A stretch of 64,000 bases of DNA from positions 186,001 to 250,000 of the forward strand of contig JAPXLN010000001.1 in the NCBI GenBank assembly GCA_033809515.1. The letters run 5' to 3'. A program made the position numbers and the translations under genes. Each line of letters begins with the position of its first letter. Positions within the stretch are counted from its first letter, which is position 1. Below the pieces are notes generated by a model that was not told the DNA's origin, searched no databases, and saw only the letters and a program-made list of their open reading frames with translations. The DNA comes from JAPXLN01 sp033809515 (GTDB lineage: Bacteria > Bacillota > Sulfobacillia > Fermentithermobacillales > Fermentithermobacillaceae). Shown piece after piece: positions 7,142 through 15,889 of this stretch.

Positions 7142-9715
7142 TTGATCTTGACCGGATCCCTGTCACGGTTCAGGAAGGCACGGACCTGTGTCCCTGGCTC
7201 CTACCGGAAACTGGGCGCTCTTGCCCTAATTGCAGCTACGATTCTGATGTTAGGAACAATCCTGGTGCCGTCCAAAACCGTTCGGGTCCTGGCCGCTCAA
7301 GCAGAAGACTTTCCGACCCCGAGTCAACTGGCCAGCGAAATAAGAAGCAAGTTTCCTGACAGGAAGACAGGAACGCCCGCATGCAGGGATTTCCTTCAGT
7401 CAGCCTCTTTATTCCTGCGGGAATACGGGTGGTTTACAGACGGGATGAGCTACTCTGTTATGATGAGATCTCAGGATCATAAAGGAACCGACATCACCTT
7501 CATGAAGGTTTCCGGAGACAACCTTCTTGCCACAAGGGTTCCGGCAGCTTCCATAGAAATCATTGACTTGCTGGTGGTCGCTCCCTACGATACTCTTTTT
7601 GCCGAAAACCCTCATGAAGGCATTTACCCTTCCCATACTTGTGGTGCAGCCGGCATCCTGCTAGCGCTGGCCGGACAGCCAAATGGGGCCAAAGACGGCA
7701 TAGCGCTGGCCTTAGTCTCAGGCCATCACCAGTATGGGGCAGGCATTGAGAGCCTCCTTTACGACCTTGTTAGCAGGCGAGGCATACGAATCAACGCTGC
7801 CATGGTCATAGGAGATGTTTGGACAACCCACGGCGTAGCGCTGGTGCCAAACGGAAACCCTCCTGCCGGCATGGTTGCTCAGGTCTATAATGCATGCCGC
7901 CAGGCGGGCCTGTCGGTCTTTCTGGCCGGGGAAAAGTGGCGGAGTGCATGGTACCTGGAAAGCACCAGGCCGCCTGTGACCTACCCTATTCCACAAGCCT
8001 TTCTGGACAAAGGAGATTTCCTGGGTGAAGGCGAGTCCATAGCTAAGGTAGGCATACCGACCGTTACCGTCGGGCTTCCGAGATCATACCGGCCGTTCCC
8101 CTCCCAGGACAGGGTCGTCGAGACCAAAACCGCAGGGATCGCCCAAGCTTTTGATCTGCTCCTTGCTCCGTCTTCGTTGGACCAGAGCCTGACCTGTGAC
8201 GGCCCGGGCGCCCTCGATATGGTGCTTGTCCCTTTCATGGGCAAGCTTCTGATTGTCCCAGCCGTCTCGGCCAGAACAGCCGCTGCCGTTGTATTTGGTG
8301 TCGGCCTTTTGGTACTGTTTTTCTGCCGGGATATCCTTCAGGAACTTGGCAGGCTAGCTCTGCTCGCCGGTGCCTTTCTCGCCTGCCTCCTGGCACACAT
8401 GATAAGAGCTCTTTGCCTGGCAATCGGAAACACCCGGTACCCCTCCTTAGCTTACCCGGGCAGATCCATCATGCTATATGTCTTGTTGGTCGCCCTCCTT
8501 ATTCTGCTGGGGTTTTTGCGGATCTGGAGCGTAAGAACACGGATATACAATTTGCACACAGGCGCCGAAACAGCGGTAACTGCAGCGCCCCGGGGGGCAA
8601 GCGGCAAAGAGCACTTTGCCCTTGGGAATGCCTGGGGGCTGGCGGTAATGACCGCTGTTCTTGCAGGGTTGACTATAGCCGGCCCGCAGCTGGCTCCGTT
8701 TGCATGTGTTTCGGTCCTGGCTTTGTGCATAGGCCTTGTCCTTGAGGCTCACCAGAGGACCCTGGGCAAGCTTTCAACCGGCGTACTGTGGCTGGAAAGA
8801 GTTCTGGGGTTGGTGCCCGCAGTCATGTTTTTCACCTGGGCGGGGCTTCCCTGGAATCCGGACTCACAAGCTGCCTACCTGAGCACATGGCAGCGGCTGA
8901 GCCCTGAAAACATGTCTCTTACCCTGGCCTTTGCCGTTTCAATATGCTGTTTCCTCTCTACACTGAAGTTTCCCCGGCCTCTCCCCAAATCTAGGCAGGG
9001 TGTACTACGTATGTCAGAGGTCATGGCGCTGGCATGTCTGCTATGTGCATGTGGTTTTTTTCCAAAGTCCCTTCCGGCTAACGTACCGGTCAGCGCTCTT
9101 GTGCAGGAATTTGCCGGCAGCGATACTCAAGTGACCGTCACTGCCATGCGCCCCCTGGGAAACCTCGCCCTGGAGGTTCAGCCTTCGCCCTCAAGCAGCG
9201 AGAGCGCCAGGAACGTTCAGGACCGAACCGGTTCGGTATCCCTGAGACTGCCCGGTGTCAACACAACTAAGCTAACAAGCCTGTCCCACTCCCTATCTTT
9301 GAAGGAAGACCGTAACACTTCAAAGAGCGAAGTTCTTGAGGCCAGGGTCCAGGCAAGTTTCCCGCAATTGCCTACCTTCTATGTCCTGAGTCTGAAAGAC
9401 TCGCCATACGGACGAGGAACTCAGTCTCCCTTCATGCTGGAAGACGTAACCCAGATTCTCGGAGAAACCGAAATGCCATCTGAAGACAGCTTCGGGATTG
9501 TGCCCAAACCAGGCTATTCCTTAAGAGTGGTATGGTGGCAGCCTGCAGAAGAAGACATGGTCACCCTGTTTAGTTTCAGAAGCGGCCTGGGGTCCAGGGC
9601 AGTCATTACCTCTCAGGCAGTCTACCTTGACAATCCAATGGTTGATCTTTCTTTGGAGGCTGAGAATGCTGCCTTCTTCCGGGCATCGATGGTAACTGCC
9701 CAATCCTCGAGGTAG
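7142..9715 (+). CDS. polytopic membrane protein with degenerate M28-peptidase-like domain
   Basis: An 857-residue protein. The TTG at 7142 has GGAGGG eight bases upstream. One N-terminal hydrophobic segment (about 24-44) is followed by an extracytoplasmic domain (about 55-350) whose fold pattern resembles M28 peptidases. Six or seven membrane helices (about 370-665) and a soluble C-terminal domain of about 190 residues come next. This order resembles ERMP1/Fxna-type and GPAA1-like proteins. The M28 zinc ligands are not where expected: the usual H-x-D strand reads APYDT, the D-x-x-S-G segment reads SHTCGAAG, the Glu-Glu pair reads GHHQYG, and the last His is missing. I infer a non-catalytic binding or assembly protein; no substrate can be named. 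Confidence 0.65.
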   Translation: MILTGSLSRFRKARTCVPGSYRKLGALALIAATILMLGTILVPSKTVRVLAAQAEDFPTPSQLASEIRSKFPDRKTGTPACRDFLQSASLFLREYGWFTDGMSYSVMMRSQDHKGTDITFMKVSGDNLLATRVPAASIEIIDLLVVAPYDTLFAENPHEGIYPSHTCGAAGILLALAGQPNGAKDGIALALVSGHHQYGAGIESLLYDLVSRRGIRINAAMVIGDVWTTHGVALVPNGNPPAGMVAQVYNACRQAGLSVFLAGEKWRSAWYLESTRPPVTYPIPQAFLDKGDFLGEGESIAKVGIPTVTVGLPRSYRPFPSQDRVVETKTAGIAQAFDLLLAPSSLDQSLTCDGPGALDMVLVPFMGKLLIVPAVSARTAAAVVFGVGLLVLFFCRDILQELGRLALLAGAFLACLLAHMIRALCLAIGNTRYPSLAYPGRSIMLYVLLVALLILLGFLRIWSVRTRIYNLHTGAETAVTAAPRGASGKEHFALGNAWGLAVMTAVLAGLTIAGPQLAPFACVSVLALCIGLVLEAHQRTLGKLSTGVLWLERVLGLVPAVMFFTWAGLPWNPDSQAAYLSTWQRLSPENMSLTLAFAVSICCFLSTLKFPRPLPKSRQGVLRMSEVMALACLLCACGFFPKSLPANVPVSALVQEFAGSDTQVTVTAMRPLGNLALEVQPSPSSSESARNVQDRTGSVSLRLPGVNTTKLTSLSHSLSLKEDRNTSKSEVLEARVQASFPQLPTFYVLSLKDSPYGRGTQSPFMLEDVTQILGETEMPSEDSFGIVPKPGYSLRVVWWQPAEEDMVTLFSFRSGLGSRAVITSQAVYLDNPMVDLSLEAENAAFFRASMVTAQSSR

Positions 9716-9719
9716 ATAA

Positions 9720-9746
9720 ACGGAGGACAGAATCCCTGTCCTCCGT
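9720..9746. terminator. bidirectional terminator-like hairpin
   Basis: A perfect 11-bp stem (ACGGAGGACAG / CTGTCCTCCGT) with an AATCC loop lies between the convergent M28-like gene and the ABC exporter gene. It can fold on either strand. T-runs are short (CTAGACTT on the plus side). Confidence 0.75.
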
Positions 9747-9800
9747 CTAGACTTACCTTAATGGATTTGCCGGATCCGCTCCGTCTTGTCCTGGTCTCTT

Positions 9801-11693
9801 TCAGCTCTCGTGAGCAGGCGCTATCCTGGGCACCGGCTGCCTCAGGCCTCTTGCATCCTTTGCTTCCTCTTCGCCCTCAGCTTCTTCGCTGCCGGTTCGG
9901 AGAGGGTCACCCGAGAACTGCTTCTGGTACAGTGTGGCATAAAGACCGCCTTTTGCAATAAGCTCGTCGTGACTGCCTGATTCTTTGATTTCGCCCTGGT
10001 CTATCACATAGATCCTGTCGGCATTGCGAATAGTTGACAGCCTGTGGGCAATCACTACGGATGTACGTCCCTCGAACAGCTCCTTGAGGGCATTTTGGAT
10101 AAGAAGCTCGGTGTAAGCATCAACCGAAGAGGTAGCTTCGTCCAGTATGAGTATTCTGGGATCCGAGATCAAGGCCCTGGCAAAGGCCAGCAGCTGTCGC
10201 TGCCCTACCGAAAGACGGGAACCCCTTTCCCGTACTTCAGTGTCATACCCCTGCGGCAGTCTTTCGATGAACTCGTGAGCTCCAACAATCCTGGCAGCCT
10301 GTTCAACTTCCTCATCAGTGGCGTCAAGGCGACCGTATCTAATGTTGTCTCTGATTGTACCCGAGAAGATAAATGTGTCCTGGAGCACAATGCCGAGGTT
10401 CTCACGCAGCGACTCGAGAGTCACGTCACAGATATCCTTGTCATCAACAAGGATCCTGCCCTCTTGGGGATCGTAGAACCGGCTAAGCAAGTTGATAATT
10501 GAGCTCTTTCCTGCGCCTGTAGGACCTACAAGGGCGATAGTCTCGTCGGGCTTCGCTTCCAGTGTAATACTGTGGAGCACAGGCTGGTTCGGGTTGTAAC
10601 CAAATGTAACGTTCTCAAACCGGACATGTCCTTCAATGTACTCCAGAACTTCGGATCCTTCTTTGTTGGCTACGTTTGGAACCGTATCCAGGACTTCAAA
10701 TACTCGTTCCGCAGATACGCTGGCCTGAAGCAGTTGGTTATAGACTTGAGACAGGTTTCTGATAGGCCAGAAGAACCTGTTCACATAGTTCAGGTACGCC
10801 ATAAGGGTTCCCACGGTAACAGTGGTGTCTCCCCATGACATGCGAAGGCCACCGTAGTACACCACCAGAGCGGAGCCAATTGCCCCAATCACGTCAATCA
10901 ACGGGAAGAACACAGCATTGAGCCGGGCGGCCTGCAAGTTTGCTTCAAAGTTCTGTATGTTAGTCTCGTTAAACTTGCCGGCGTTTACGTCCTCCCTGGA
11001 AAACGCCTGTGTAATCTTCATCCCTGAAATGGTCTCCTGAAGGTTGGCGGCCACATCAGCTGAACGCCGTCTGACGTTGTGGTAGGCCCTGATCATCCGC
11101 GTCTGCATAGCCCATACCACGATAAAAAGGACAGGAACGGTGATGAAAGTAACAAGGGCCAACTTAACGTTCATCCTCAACATGACAACAACAATGCCCG
11201 CCAGAGTGACAATGTCACTCAAGATATTCAACACGCCCGACGATATCATGTTGTTTATCGATTCCACATCCCCGGTCACCCGGGACATTATCCGTCCTGC
11301 TTGAAGCTTGTCGTAGAAGTCCAACCCCAGATCCTGAAGATGCCCAAAAACTCTCTTCCTGATGCTATACAGCATCTGCTGTCCTGTCCACGACATTACA
11401 TACGTCTGTGCGAACCTGCATACGGCTATAAGAATCTGCAGCCCCATATACATGGCAACTGTAACGTACAGGCCTTTGACATCGACTGCCGGTATATTCA
11501 CGTCCACTGCTCGCCTCATCAAGAGCGGACCTTGCAGCCCAAGAAGGGACAGGGCTATCACCAGCACAATGGCAAACGCCATTTGAGGAAGGAAAGGTAC
11601 CACGAATTCCTTGAGTCTGGGCATGTGCTTAAAGTCTACTGATTTCCCTTCTATGTCGTCTAGGTCAATGCCTCTGAAACGATGACCCATCAA
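9801..11693 (-). CDS. heterodimeric ABC exporter, subunit with canonical ATPase motifs
   Basis: ABC transporter with a fused membrane domain (six helices, residues about 30-330) and nucleotide-binding domain (about 355-600). Visible motifs are Walker A GPTGAGKSS, signature LSVGQRQ (Val in place of the second Gly of LSGGQ), Walker B ILILDEATSSVD with the catalytic Glu, and the switch His in AHRLSTIRNAD. A charged Glu/Ala-rich tail of about 30 residues follows. Its ATG overlaps the stop of the upstream ABC gene by 4 bp, so the two are translationally coupled and probably form one heterodimer. These families export drugs, lipids or peptides; the cargo cannot be inferred. Confidence 0.93.
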   Translation of the reverse strand: MMGHRFRGIDLDDIEGKSVDFKHMPRLKEFVVPFLPQMAFAIVLVIALSLLGLQGPLLMRRAVDVNIPAVDVKGLYVTVAMYMGLQILIAVCRFAQTYVMSWTGQQMLYSIRKRVFGHLQDLGLDFYDKLQAGRIMSRVTGDVESINNMISSGVLNILSDIVTLAGIVVVMLRMNVKLALVTFITVPVLFIVVWAMQTRMIRAYHNVRRRSADVAANLQETISGMKITQAFSREDVNAGKFNETNIQNFEANLQAARLNAVFFPLIDVIGAIGSALVVYYGGLRMSWGDTTVTVGTLMAYLNYVNRFFWPIRNLSQVYNQLLQASVSAERVFEVLDTVPNVANKEGSEVLEYIEGHVRFENVTFGYNPNQPVLHSITLEAKPDETIALVGPTGAGKSSIINLLSRFYDPQEGRILVDDKDICDVTLESLRENLGIVLQDTFIFSGTIRDNIRYGRLDATDEEVEQAARIVGAHEFIERLPQGYDTEVRERGSRLSVGQRQLLAFARALISDPRILILDEATSSVDAYTELLIQNALKELFEGRTSVVIAHRLSTIRNADRIYVIDQGEIKESGSHDELIAKGGLYATLYQKQFSGDPLRTGSEEAEGEEEAKDARGLRQPVPRIAPAHES

Positions 11694-13465
11694 ATATCAC
11701 CGCCTTCGGCCAGAGCAACTTGCTGGTTAAACTCTTCTGCCTCCTGGCTCCTGAACTGAAGATTGTAAATAGCTGTGTAGATGCCGTCCCTGGCCAGCAG
11801 GGTCTCGTGGGTTCCCACTTCGGCAATTCTCCCCTTGTCAAGGACAATGATCCTGTCTGCATTCCGTATTGTAGACAGCCTCTGCGCAATGATGAAGGAA
11901 GTCCGGTTTTGCAGGAGCTTCCCAAAAGCTTCCTGAATCTTCATCTCCGTATCCACGTCTACGCTAGACGTAGACTCATCCAAAAGAAGAATTCTGGCAT
12001 CCATAAGAAGCGCTCTGGCTATAGCTACCCTCTGCTTTTGCCCACCCGACAGGCCCACGCCTCGTTCACCGATTACTGTGTCGTAGCCTTTGGGCAGGCT
12101 GCCTATGAAATCATCAATATGGGCAGCCTTAGCGGCAGCCCTAACTTCCTCATCGGTGGCATGAGGCTTTCCATATGCAATGTTGTCACGCAATGACGAC
12201 GAAAACAGGAATGTCTCCTGAGTGACTATTCCGATTTGCCGTCTGAGGCTCTCAACGGTGACATCCCTGATATCCAGGCCATCTATAAGAATCCTGCCTT
12301 TATTTACATCATAGAAGCGAGGGATCAGGTTTATCAGGGTGCTCTTTCCGGAACCGGTTCCGCCGAGTACAGCGATAGTCTCACCCGGCTTAGCTGAAAG
12401 GTTGATGTCTTCAAGAACCATGTGGCTTCCGTCATATGAGAAGCTCACATCCTCGAAGACCACACCTCCTTCAATCTTGGGCATGAGCTTCGCATCGGGA
12501 GCATCAGTCACTTCAGCCTGAGTATCTAGGATCTCGAAGATCCTGTCGCCTGAAGCAATAGCTTGCTGGGCAGAACTGACCCACCATCCCATCATTCTGA
12601 TAGGTCGTATAAGCTGCAAGAGAAGCTGGTTGAAAGCAAACAGCGCTCCCACTGTCATAGCGCCTGCCATGACGTCATGGCCACCCCACAGCAATATGAT
12701 CGCAAGAGAACTCTCGGTAAGCAGCGACATGAAAGACTCATTTAAAGCTGAAAGCCGGCTGGTCCGCACTCTTCTTTCCAGAAGGTTCATGTTATCGGTC
12801 TCAAACTTCTGCATCTCGTGAGCCTTGCGGGAAAAAGCCTTGACCACCCTCTGGCCTGTAATGTTTTCCTGAAGGGTTACGGTTAGGATCGCAAGCTGCT
12901 CTTGGTTCTCTCTGAACAACGGACGTATCTTCTGTGAGTAGACCTGCACACGCCAGGCCAGGAAGGGCACAGGGATCATGGCAAGCAAAGTGAGTTTCAG
13001 GTTCTTGCTGGCCATGAGAGCAAAGGTGGCTACAAGCGTCACCAAGCTTGATATGATGTCGATCATGCCTCCCGTGATAAACCGCTGTGCGGTCTCAACG
13101 TCTGAGGTGACCCTTGACATGAGCTGGCCCGTCTGCGTCTCATCGTAGAAACTGTATGACAACTGCTGCAGATGCTGGTATATGCGATTCCGGATATCGT
13201 AAATAATGCTTTGACCTGCATAAGACATGCCATAGCGCTGCAGGTATCTCAGAAACGATGACAAGAGCGCCGTACCCACTATGGCAAGTGCTCCGTATAT
13301 GAGCAGGTCGAAACGCCTTGTCTCAAGGATCCCGTCAACAATCCATTCGGTTACCAGGGGTTGAACCAAGCCCAAACCTGCCGCACACAGGACCAACACA
13401 AACCTTGTGAGGAAGAGTTTCCAGTAGGGCAATGCGAACCCCATTAGCCTACGTAACGTTTGCAA
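11690..13465 (-). CDS. heterodimeric ABC exporter, partner subunit with Gln in H-loop
   Basis: A 591-residue membrane-plus-ATPase fusion. Motifs are Walker A GGTGSGKST, signature LSGGQKQR, Walker B ILLLDESTSSVD and an H-loop AQRLSTIRNAD. The switch His is replaced by Gln, a change usually seen in the degenerate half of heterodimeric exporters, yet the Walker B Glu is retained. The start is a TTG at 13465 preceded by GGAGGG with 8-base spacing. It is separated from the AbrB-type regulator by 13 bases and overlaps the next ABC gene by 4 bp, giving a three-gene operon. Function is efflux of an unknown substrate. Confidence 0.92.
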   Translation of the reverse strand: MQTLRRLMGFALPYWKLFLTRFVLVLCAAGLGLVQPLVTEWIVDGILETRRFDLLIYGALAIVGTALLSSFLRYLQRYGMSYAGQSIIYDIRNRIYQHLQQLSYSFYDETQTGQLMSRVTSDVETAQRFITGGMIDIISSLVTLVATFALMASKNLKLTLLAMIPVPFLAWRVQVYSQKIRPLFRENQEQLAILTVTLQENITGQRVVKAFSRKAHEMQKFETDNMNLLERRVRTSRLSALNESFMSLLTESSLAIILLWGGHDVMAGAMTVGALFAFNQLLLQLIRPIRMMGWWVSSAQQAIASGDRIFEILDTQAEVTDAPDAKLMPKIEGGVVFEDVSFSYDGSHMVLEDINLSAKPGETIAVLGGTGSGKSTLINLIPRFYDVNKGRILIDGLDIRDVTVESLRRQIGIVTQETFLFSSSLRDNIAYGKPHATDEEVRAAAKAAHIDDFIGSLPKGYDTVIGERGVGLSGGQKQRVAIARALLMDARILLLDESTSSVDVDTEMKIQEAFGKLLQNRTSFIIAQRLSTIRNADRIIVLDKGRIAEVGTHETLLARDGIYTAIYNLQFRSQEAEEFNQQVALAEGGDI

Positions 13466-13478
13466 AAAGCCGACCCTC

Positions 13479-13733
13479 CTACACTCTTTCTTTCTCCGGT
13501 TTTGCAGACTCTTCTACCATTTTGCCAAGCTGCTCTATGGTCTCCGAAAGAATCCGCGTAACCTGATCCGCCTTAATCACCACTAATCCGTTGTTGCGGT
13601 GATTCAGAAAGACCAACACCTTATCGCCGATCTCAAGCCCATACTCTTTTCGGGCTTCAGCGGGGATCACAATCTGACCTCTCTCGCCCAGAGTAGCAGC
13701 ACCGCAGAATCTGCCCCTGAGGATGTGCCCCAA
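13479..13733 (-). CDS. AbrB/SpoVT-type transcriptional regulator
   Basis: A DNA-binding protein of the AbrB swapped-hairpin family. About residues 14-55 contain TLGERGQIVIPAEARKEYGL followed by IGDKVLVFLN, the standard AbrB core; the C-terminus is a charged helix that may multimerise. I set the start at the TTG at 13733 because AAAGGAGG lies seven bases before it, giving 84 residues; an in-frame GTG at 13754 would place that ribosome binding site inside the gene. It heads the operon with the two ABC exporter genes. An inverted repeat overlapping its likely -10 box suggests autorepression. Confidence 0.85.
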   Translation of the reverse strand: MGHILRGRFCGAATLGERGQIVIPAEARKEYGLEIGDKVLVFLNHRNNGLVVIKADQVTRILSETIEQLGKMVEESAKPEKERV

Positions 13734-13760
13734 ATTATCGCCTCCTTTGGGCACGATGTA

Positions 13761-13807
13761 AATAACTCATGTAGATCATCCTAATCATGTATGTATGAGT
13801 TATTATA
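13761..13807 (-). promoter_or_regulatory. inverted repeat overlapping a -10 box (abrB-ABC operon)
   Basis: Perfect 10-bp arms AATAACTCAT (13761-13770) and ATGAGTTATT (13795-13804) are separated by 24 bp. On the minus strand a perfect TATAAT lies at 13807-13802, overlapping the distal arm, about 70 bases before the TTG start of the AbrB-type gene. No good -35 match is visible. The arrangement suits a repressor, most simply the AbrB-type protein itself. Confidence 0.6.
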
Positions 13808-13946
13808 CTTCGTCTACCGAATAGAATCGTAGCACATATTCCTTCGGGTTACAAGTATATCGCCACACGAAACTTTAACTTTCCTGACAGAAAATCCTGA
13901 GACCTCACGATCATATAGGAAAAGAAACACAGAAGGTTTCAGGTCC

Positions 13947-14723
13947 ATGTCCAAAGAAACTGATCTACCGGTGATTTCATCATTGATGTTATCGTTCATC
14001 ACATTAGGCAGCAACACAGAGACAGTTGAGTCACAGGTACGTCAAGCCAGAGACGGCCATAAGGCTGCCAGAGAGGCTTTGATAAGTGACTATACACCGT
14101 TCATACTGAAAACCGCGGCTTCGGCTGCCAGGAAGTATCTAGTGGTCGGGCGGGATGAAGAAGTGAGCGTTGCACTTATGGCGTTTAATGAAGCTATAGA
14201 CGCCTATACGAGCCCAAAACCTGGGTTCTTAGCTTTTGCAGCTACCGTAATCCGCCGGAGAATCGTAGACCATTTCAGACACAAAGCAAGGTGCCAGGAG
14301 ATACCGTTCTCATCGGTTCAAACCCAGGACGGGGATAGAACGTGGCTGCCGGACTATGCAGTCCCTGCAGCCCAGGACATAGATTGGCAGAGACTCCTTG
14401 ACCGGAGAGATGAGATCGAGAGATGGAACCATACCCTTCAGGACTATGGCCTTTCACTGAGGGACGTAGTGAGATCTACGCCAAAGCACGCCGATGCCAG
14501 GGCTCGGGCAATGAACATTGCATCTTTTGTCGCAAGGGATCCCTCATTGAAAGGGGTGTTCCTCAGCCAGCGGCGCTTACCGCTGGACAGTATCTTGTGC
14601 CGTATTCCCCAGGAACTCAAAGTGTCGCGCAAGACTCTGGAACGACAAAAGATTTACATTACAGCTATCGCTGTGGTCCTGGTCTACGATTTCCCTGCTA
14701 TCTGCGAATTTCTCGACGCGTAG
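13947..14723 (+). CDS. sigI: RNA polymerase sigma factor SigI
   Basis: A 258-residue sigma factor of the SigI group. Sigma region 2 is seen in AREALISDYTPFILKTAASA (about 46-65) and in IRRRIVDHFRHKAR (about 101-114). The SigI-type C-terminal domain includes LPLDSILCRIP and SRKTLERQKIYITAIAVV, matching the conserved SigI ending. An ATG at 13947 follows AGAAGG; an internal ATG at 13986 is a possible alternative. The next gene, 30 bases on, is its RsgI-type anti-sigma, the usual pairing. SigI regulons answer to envelope or heat stress in Bacillus and to polysaccharides in cellulolytic clostridia; which applies here is unknown. Confidence 0.92.
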   Translation: MSKETDLPVISSLMLSFITLGSNTETVESQVRQARDGHKAAREALISDYTPFILKTAASAARKYLVVGRDEEVSVALMAFNEAIDAYTSPKPGFLAFAATVIRRRIVDHFRHKARCQEIPFSSVQTQDGDRTWLPDYAVPAAQDIDWQRLLDRRDEIERWNHTLQDYGLSLRDVVRSTPKHADARARAMNIASFVARDPSLKGVFLSQRRLPLDSILCRIPQELKVSRKTLERQKIYITAIAVVLVYDFPAICEFLDA

Positions 14724-14753
14724 CTTACAGAGAAGGAAAAGCGAGGGATTCCT

Positions 14754-15806
14754 ATGGACGAAACAAGAGGGCTGGTACTTAACCGCCGGGGTAGGCGCTT
14801 AACCGTGCTTACCCCTGCAGGGAGATTCATAACCATGAGATCACCCCGAAAGGATATTATGCCCGGCGAAGAGATAGCTCTGACGCCCCCCGGGGTTTCG
14901 TGGATTCTGGCCAACCGCCTGGGGCCTGCGCTGGCCCTGTCAGCGTTGTTGCTGATCGCCTCTATGTTCGGGTGGAATAGTTACCTATCGGCAAGACCTG
15001 CCCTGGCTTATGTTACCTTTGACTCTACCTCAAGCATAGAACTGGAGGTAAATGACAGAGGGCTGGTTACATCAGCCACCAGTTTTGACAAAGGTGGAGC
15101 ATCCCTGCTCTCGGGAATTGACTATCGTCTGAAACCTGCCGGACAGGTCATAGCTGCACTGGCCGGCGCCCAGAAAGACAGCGGTTCCGAACCTCCTGAA
15201 GGCGTGATCCTGGGTATTGTCCCTGCAATGGGAGAGTCATCATCGAAGACTCTTTCCAAGCTTGATAAGATCGAACGGAAAATCATTAAGGAACTGGAAA
15301 AACTAAGCTCCGCAAGAAACGATCCTTCGCCTGACGCCCCAGGAAAACCTATTCTCCCCATAACATCTCTCAGGCTCGATATGGAGACCCGCGAAGACGC
15401 AAAAAAACTGGGCATATCTGCAGGCAGGGCTGCCTCGTGGGCCCTTTCAAAGGAACAAGCAAGACAAGTCGGACAGGATACGAAGCCCGGAGACGCAACG
15501 CCTGGACATGCAAGCACTCAGCCCGGCAGCTCTCCCTCTAAGACACCGGGAAAAGACCGGGCAACTGACGACCCTCTGACGAAGATCAAGAAGAATGTTC
15601 CTTCGGTGAATCTGGATGAGTCTATCACCGAGAAAGACGTCAAGGAACAGGCGAAGATCATAAAGGACCGCACCAAGCAATGGGTTGACCAGGTCCTTAA
15701 GGAAATGTCCAAAGACCAGAAGAACCGAAAGGACTCCAAGACCAACAAGGACAACAAGGCAGGCAAGGATAACAAGAGCTCGAAGAACAGGAAGCACACT
15801 CCTTGA
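14754..15806 (+). CDS. rsgI: RsgI-type transmembrane anti-sigma factor
   Basis: A 350-residue partner of SigI. Residues about 3-50 form the cytoplasmic RsgI_N domain (GLVLNRRGRRLTVLTPAGRF). One membrane helix (about 57-75) follows, then an extracytoplasmic domain with SSIELEVN near residue 93. The final 130 residues are low-complexity, rich in Lys, Asp, Asn, Pro and Ser, and carry no sugar-binding module. In RsgI proteins the segment before SIEL normally reads D-x-N-P, where autoproteolysis between Asn and Pro is reported; here it reads DSTSS, so the cleavage pair is absent. The disordered tail could contact the cell wall. Assignment is based on the N-terminal domain and linkage to sigI. Confidence 0.88.
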   Translation: MDETRGLVLNRRGRRLTVLTPAGRFITMRSPRKDIMPGEEIALTPPGVSWILANRLGPALALSALLLIASMFGWNSYLSARPALAYVTFDSTSSIELEVNDRGLVTSATSFDKGGASLLSGIDYRLKPAGQVIAALAGAQKDSGSEPPEGVILGIVPAMGESSSKTLSKLDKIERKIIKELEKLSSARNDPSPDAPGKPILPITSLRLDMETREDAKKLGISAGRAASWALSKEQARQVGQDTKPGDATPGHASTQPGSSPSKTPGKDRATDDPLTKIKKNVPSVNLDESITEKDVKEQAKIIKDRTKQWVDQVLKEMSKDQKNRKDSKTNKDNKAGKDNKSSKNRKHTP

Positions 15807-15808
15807 GT

Positions 15809-15838
15809 TTGCACGACCCTTCCCCATCCTTGTAGAAT
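15809..15838 (+). promoter_or_regulatory. candidate promoter for the DinG-type helicase gene
   Basis: TTGCAC (15809-15814) and TAGAAT (15833-15838) are separated by 18 bp and lie 51 bases before the preferred helicase start. The -10 box is the loop of a small inverted repeat (CCATCCT 15824-15830 / AGGATGG 15840-15846). Confidence 0.4.
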
Positions 15839-15889
15839 TAGGATGGTGCGCCTTACAAGAAGACAGTGGCGCCGGGAGGGAGTTTCTTC

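Noticed and set aside
9801..13465. Gene duplication by recent tandem copying of the two ABC genes
   Set aside because: The two proteins differ strongly in sequence and ATPase motifs; they are an ordinary old heterodimer pair.
15824..15846. Terminator after rsgI
   Set aside because: The 7-bp stem has no T-run and overlaps a candidate promoter, so it is more likely regulatory or chance.
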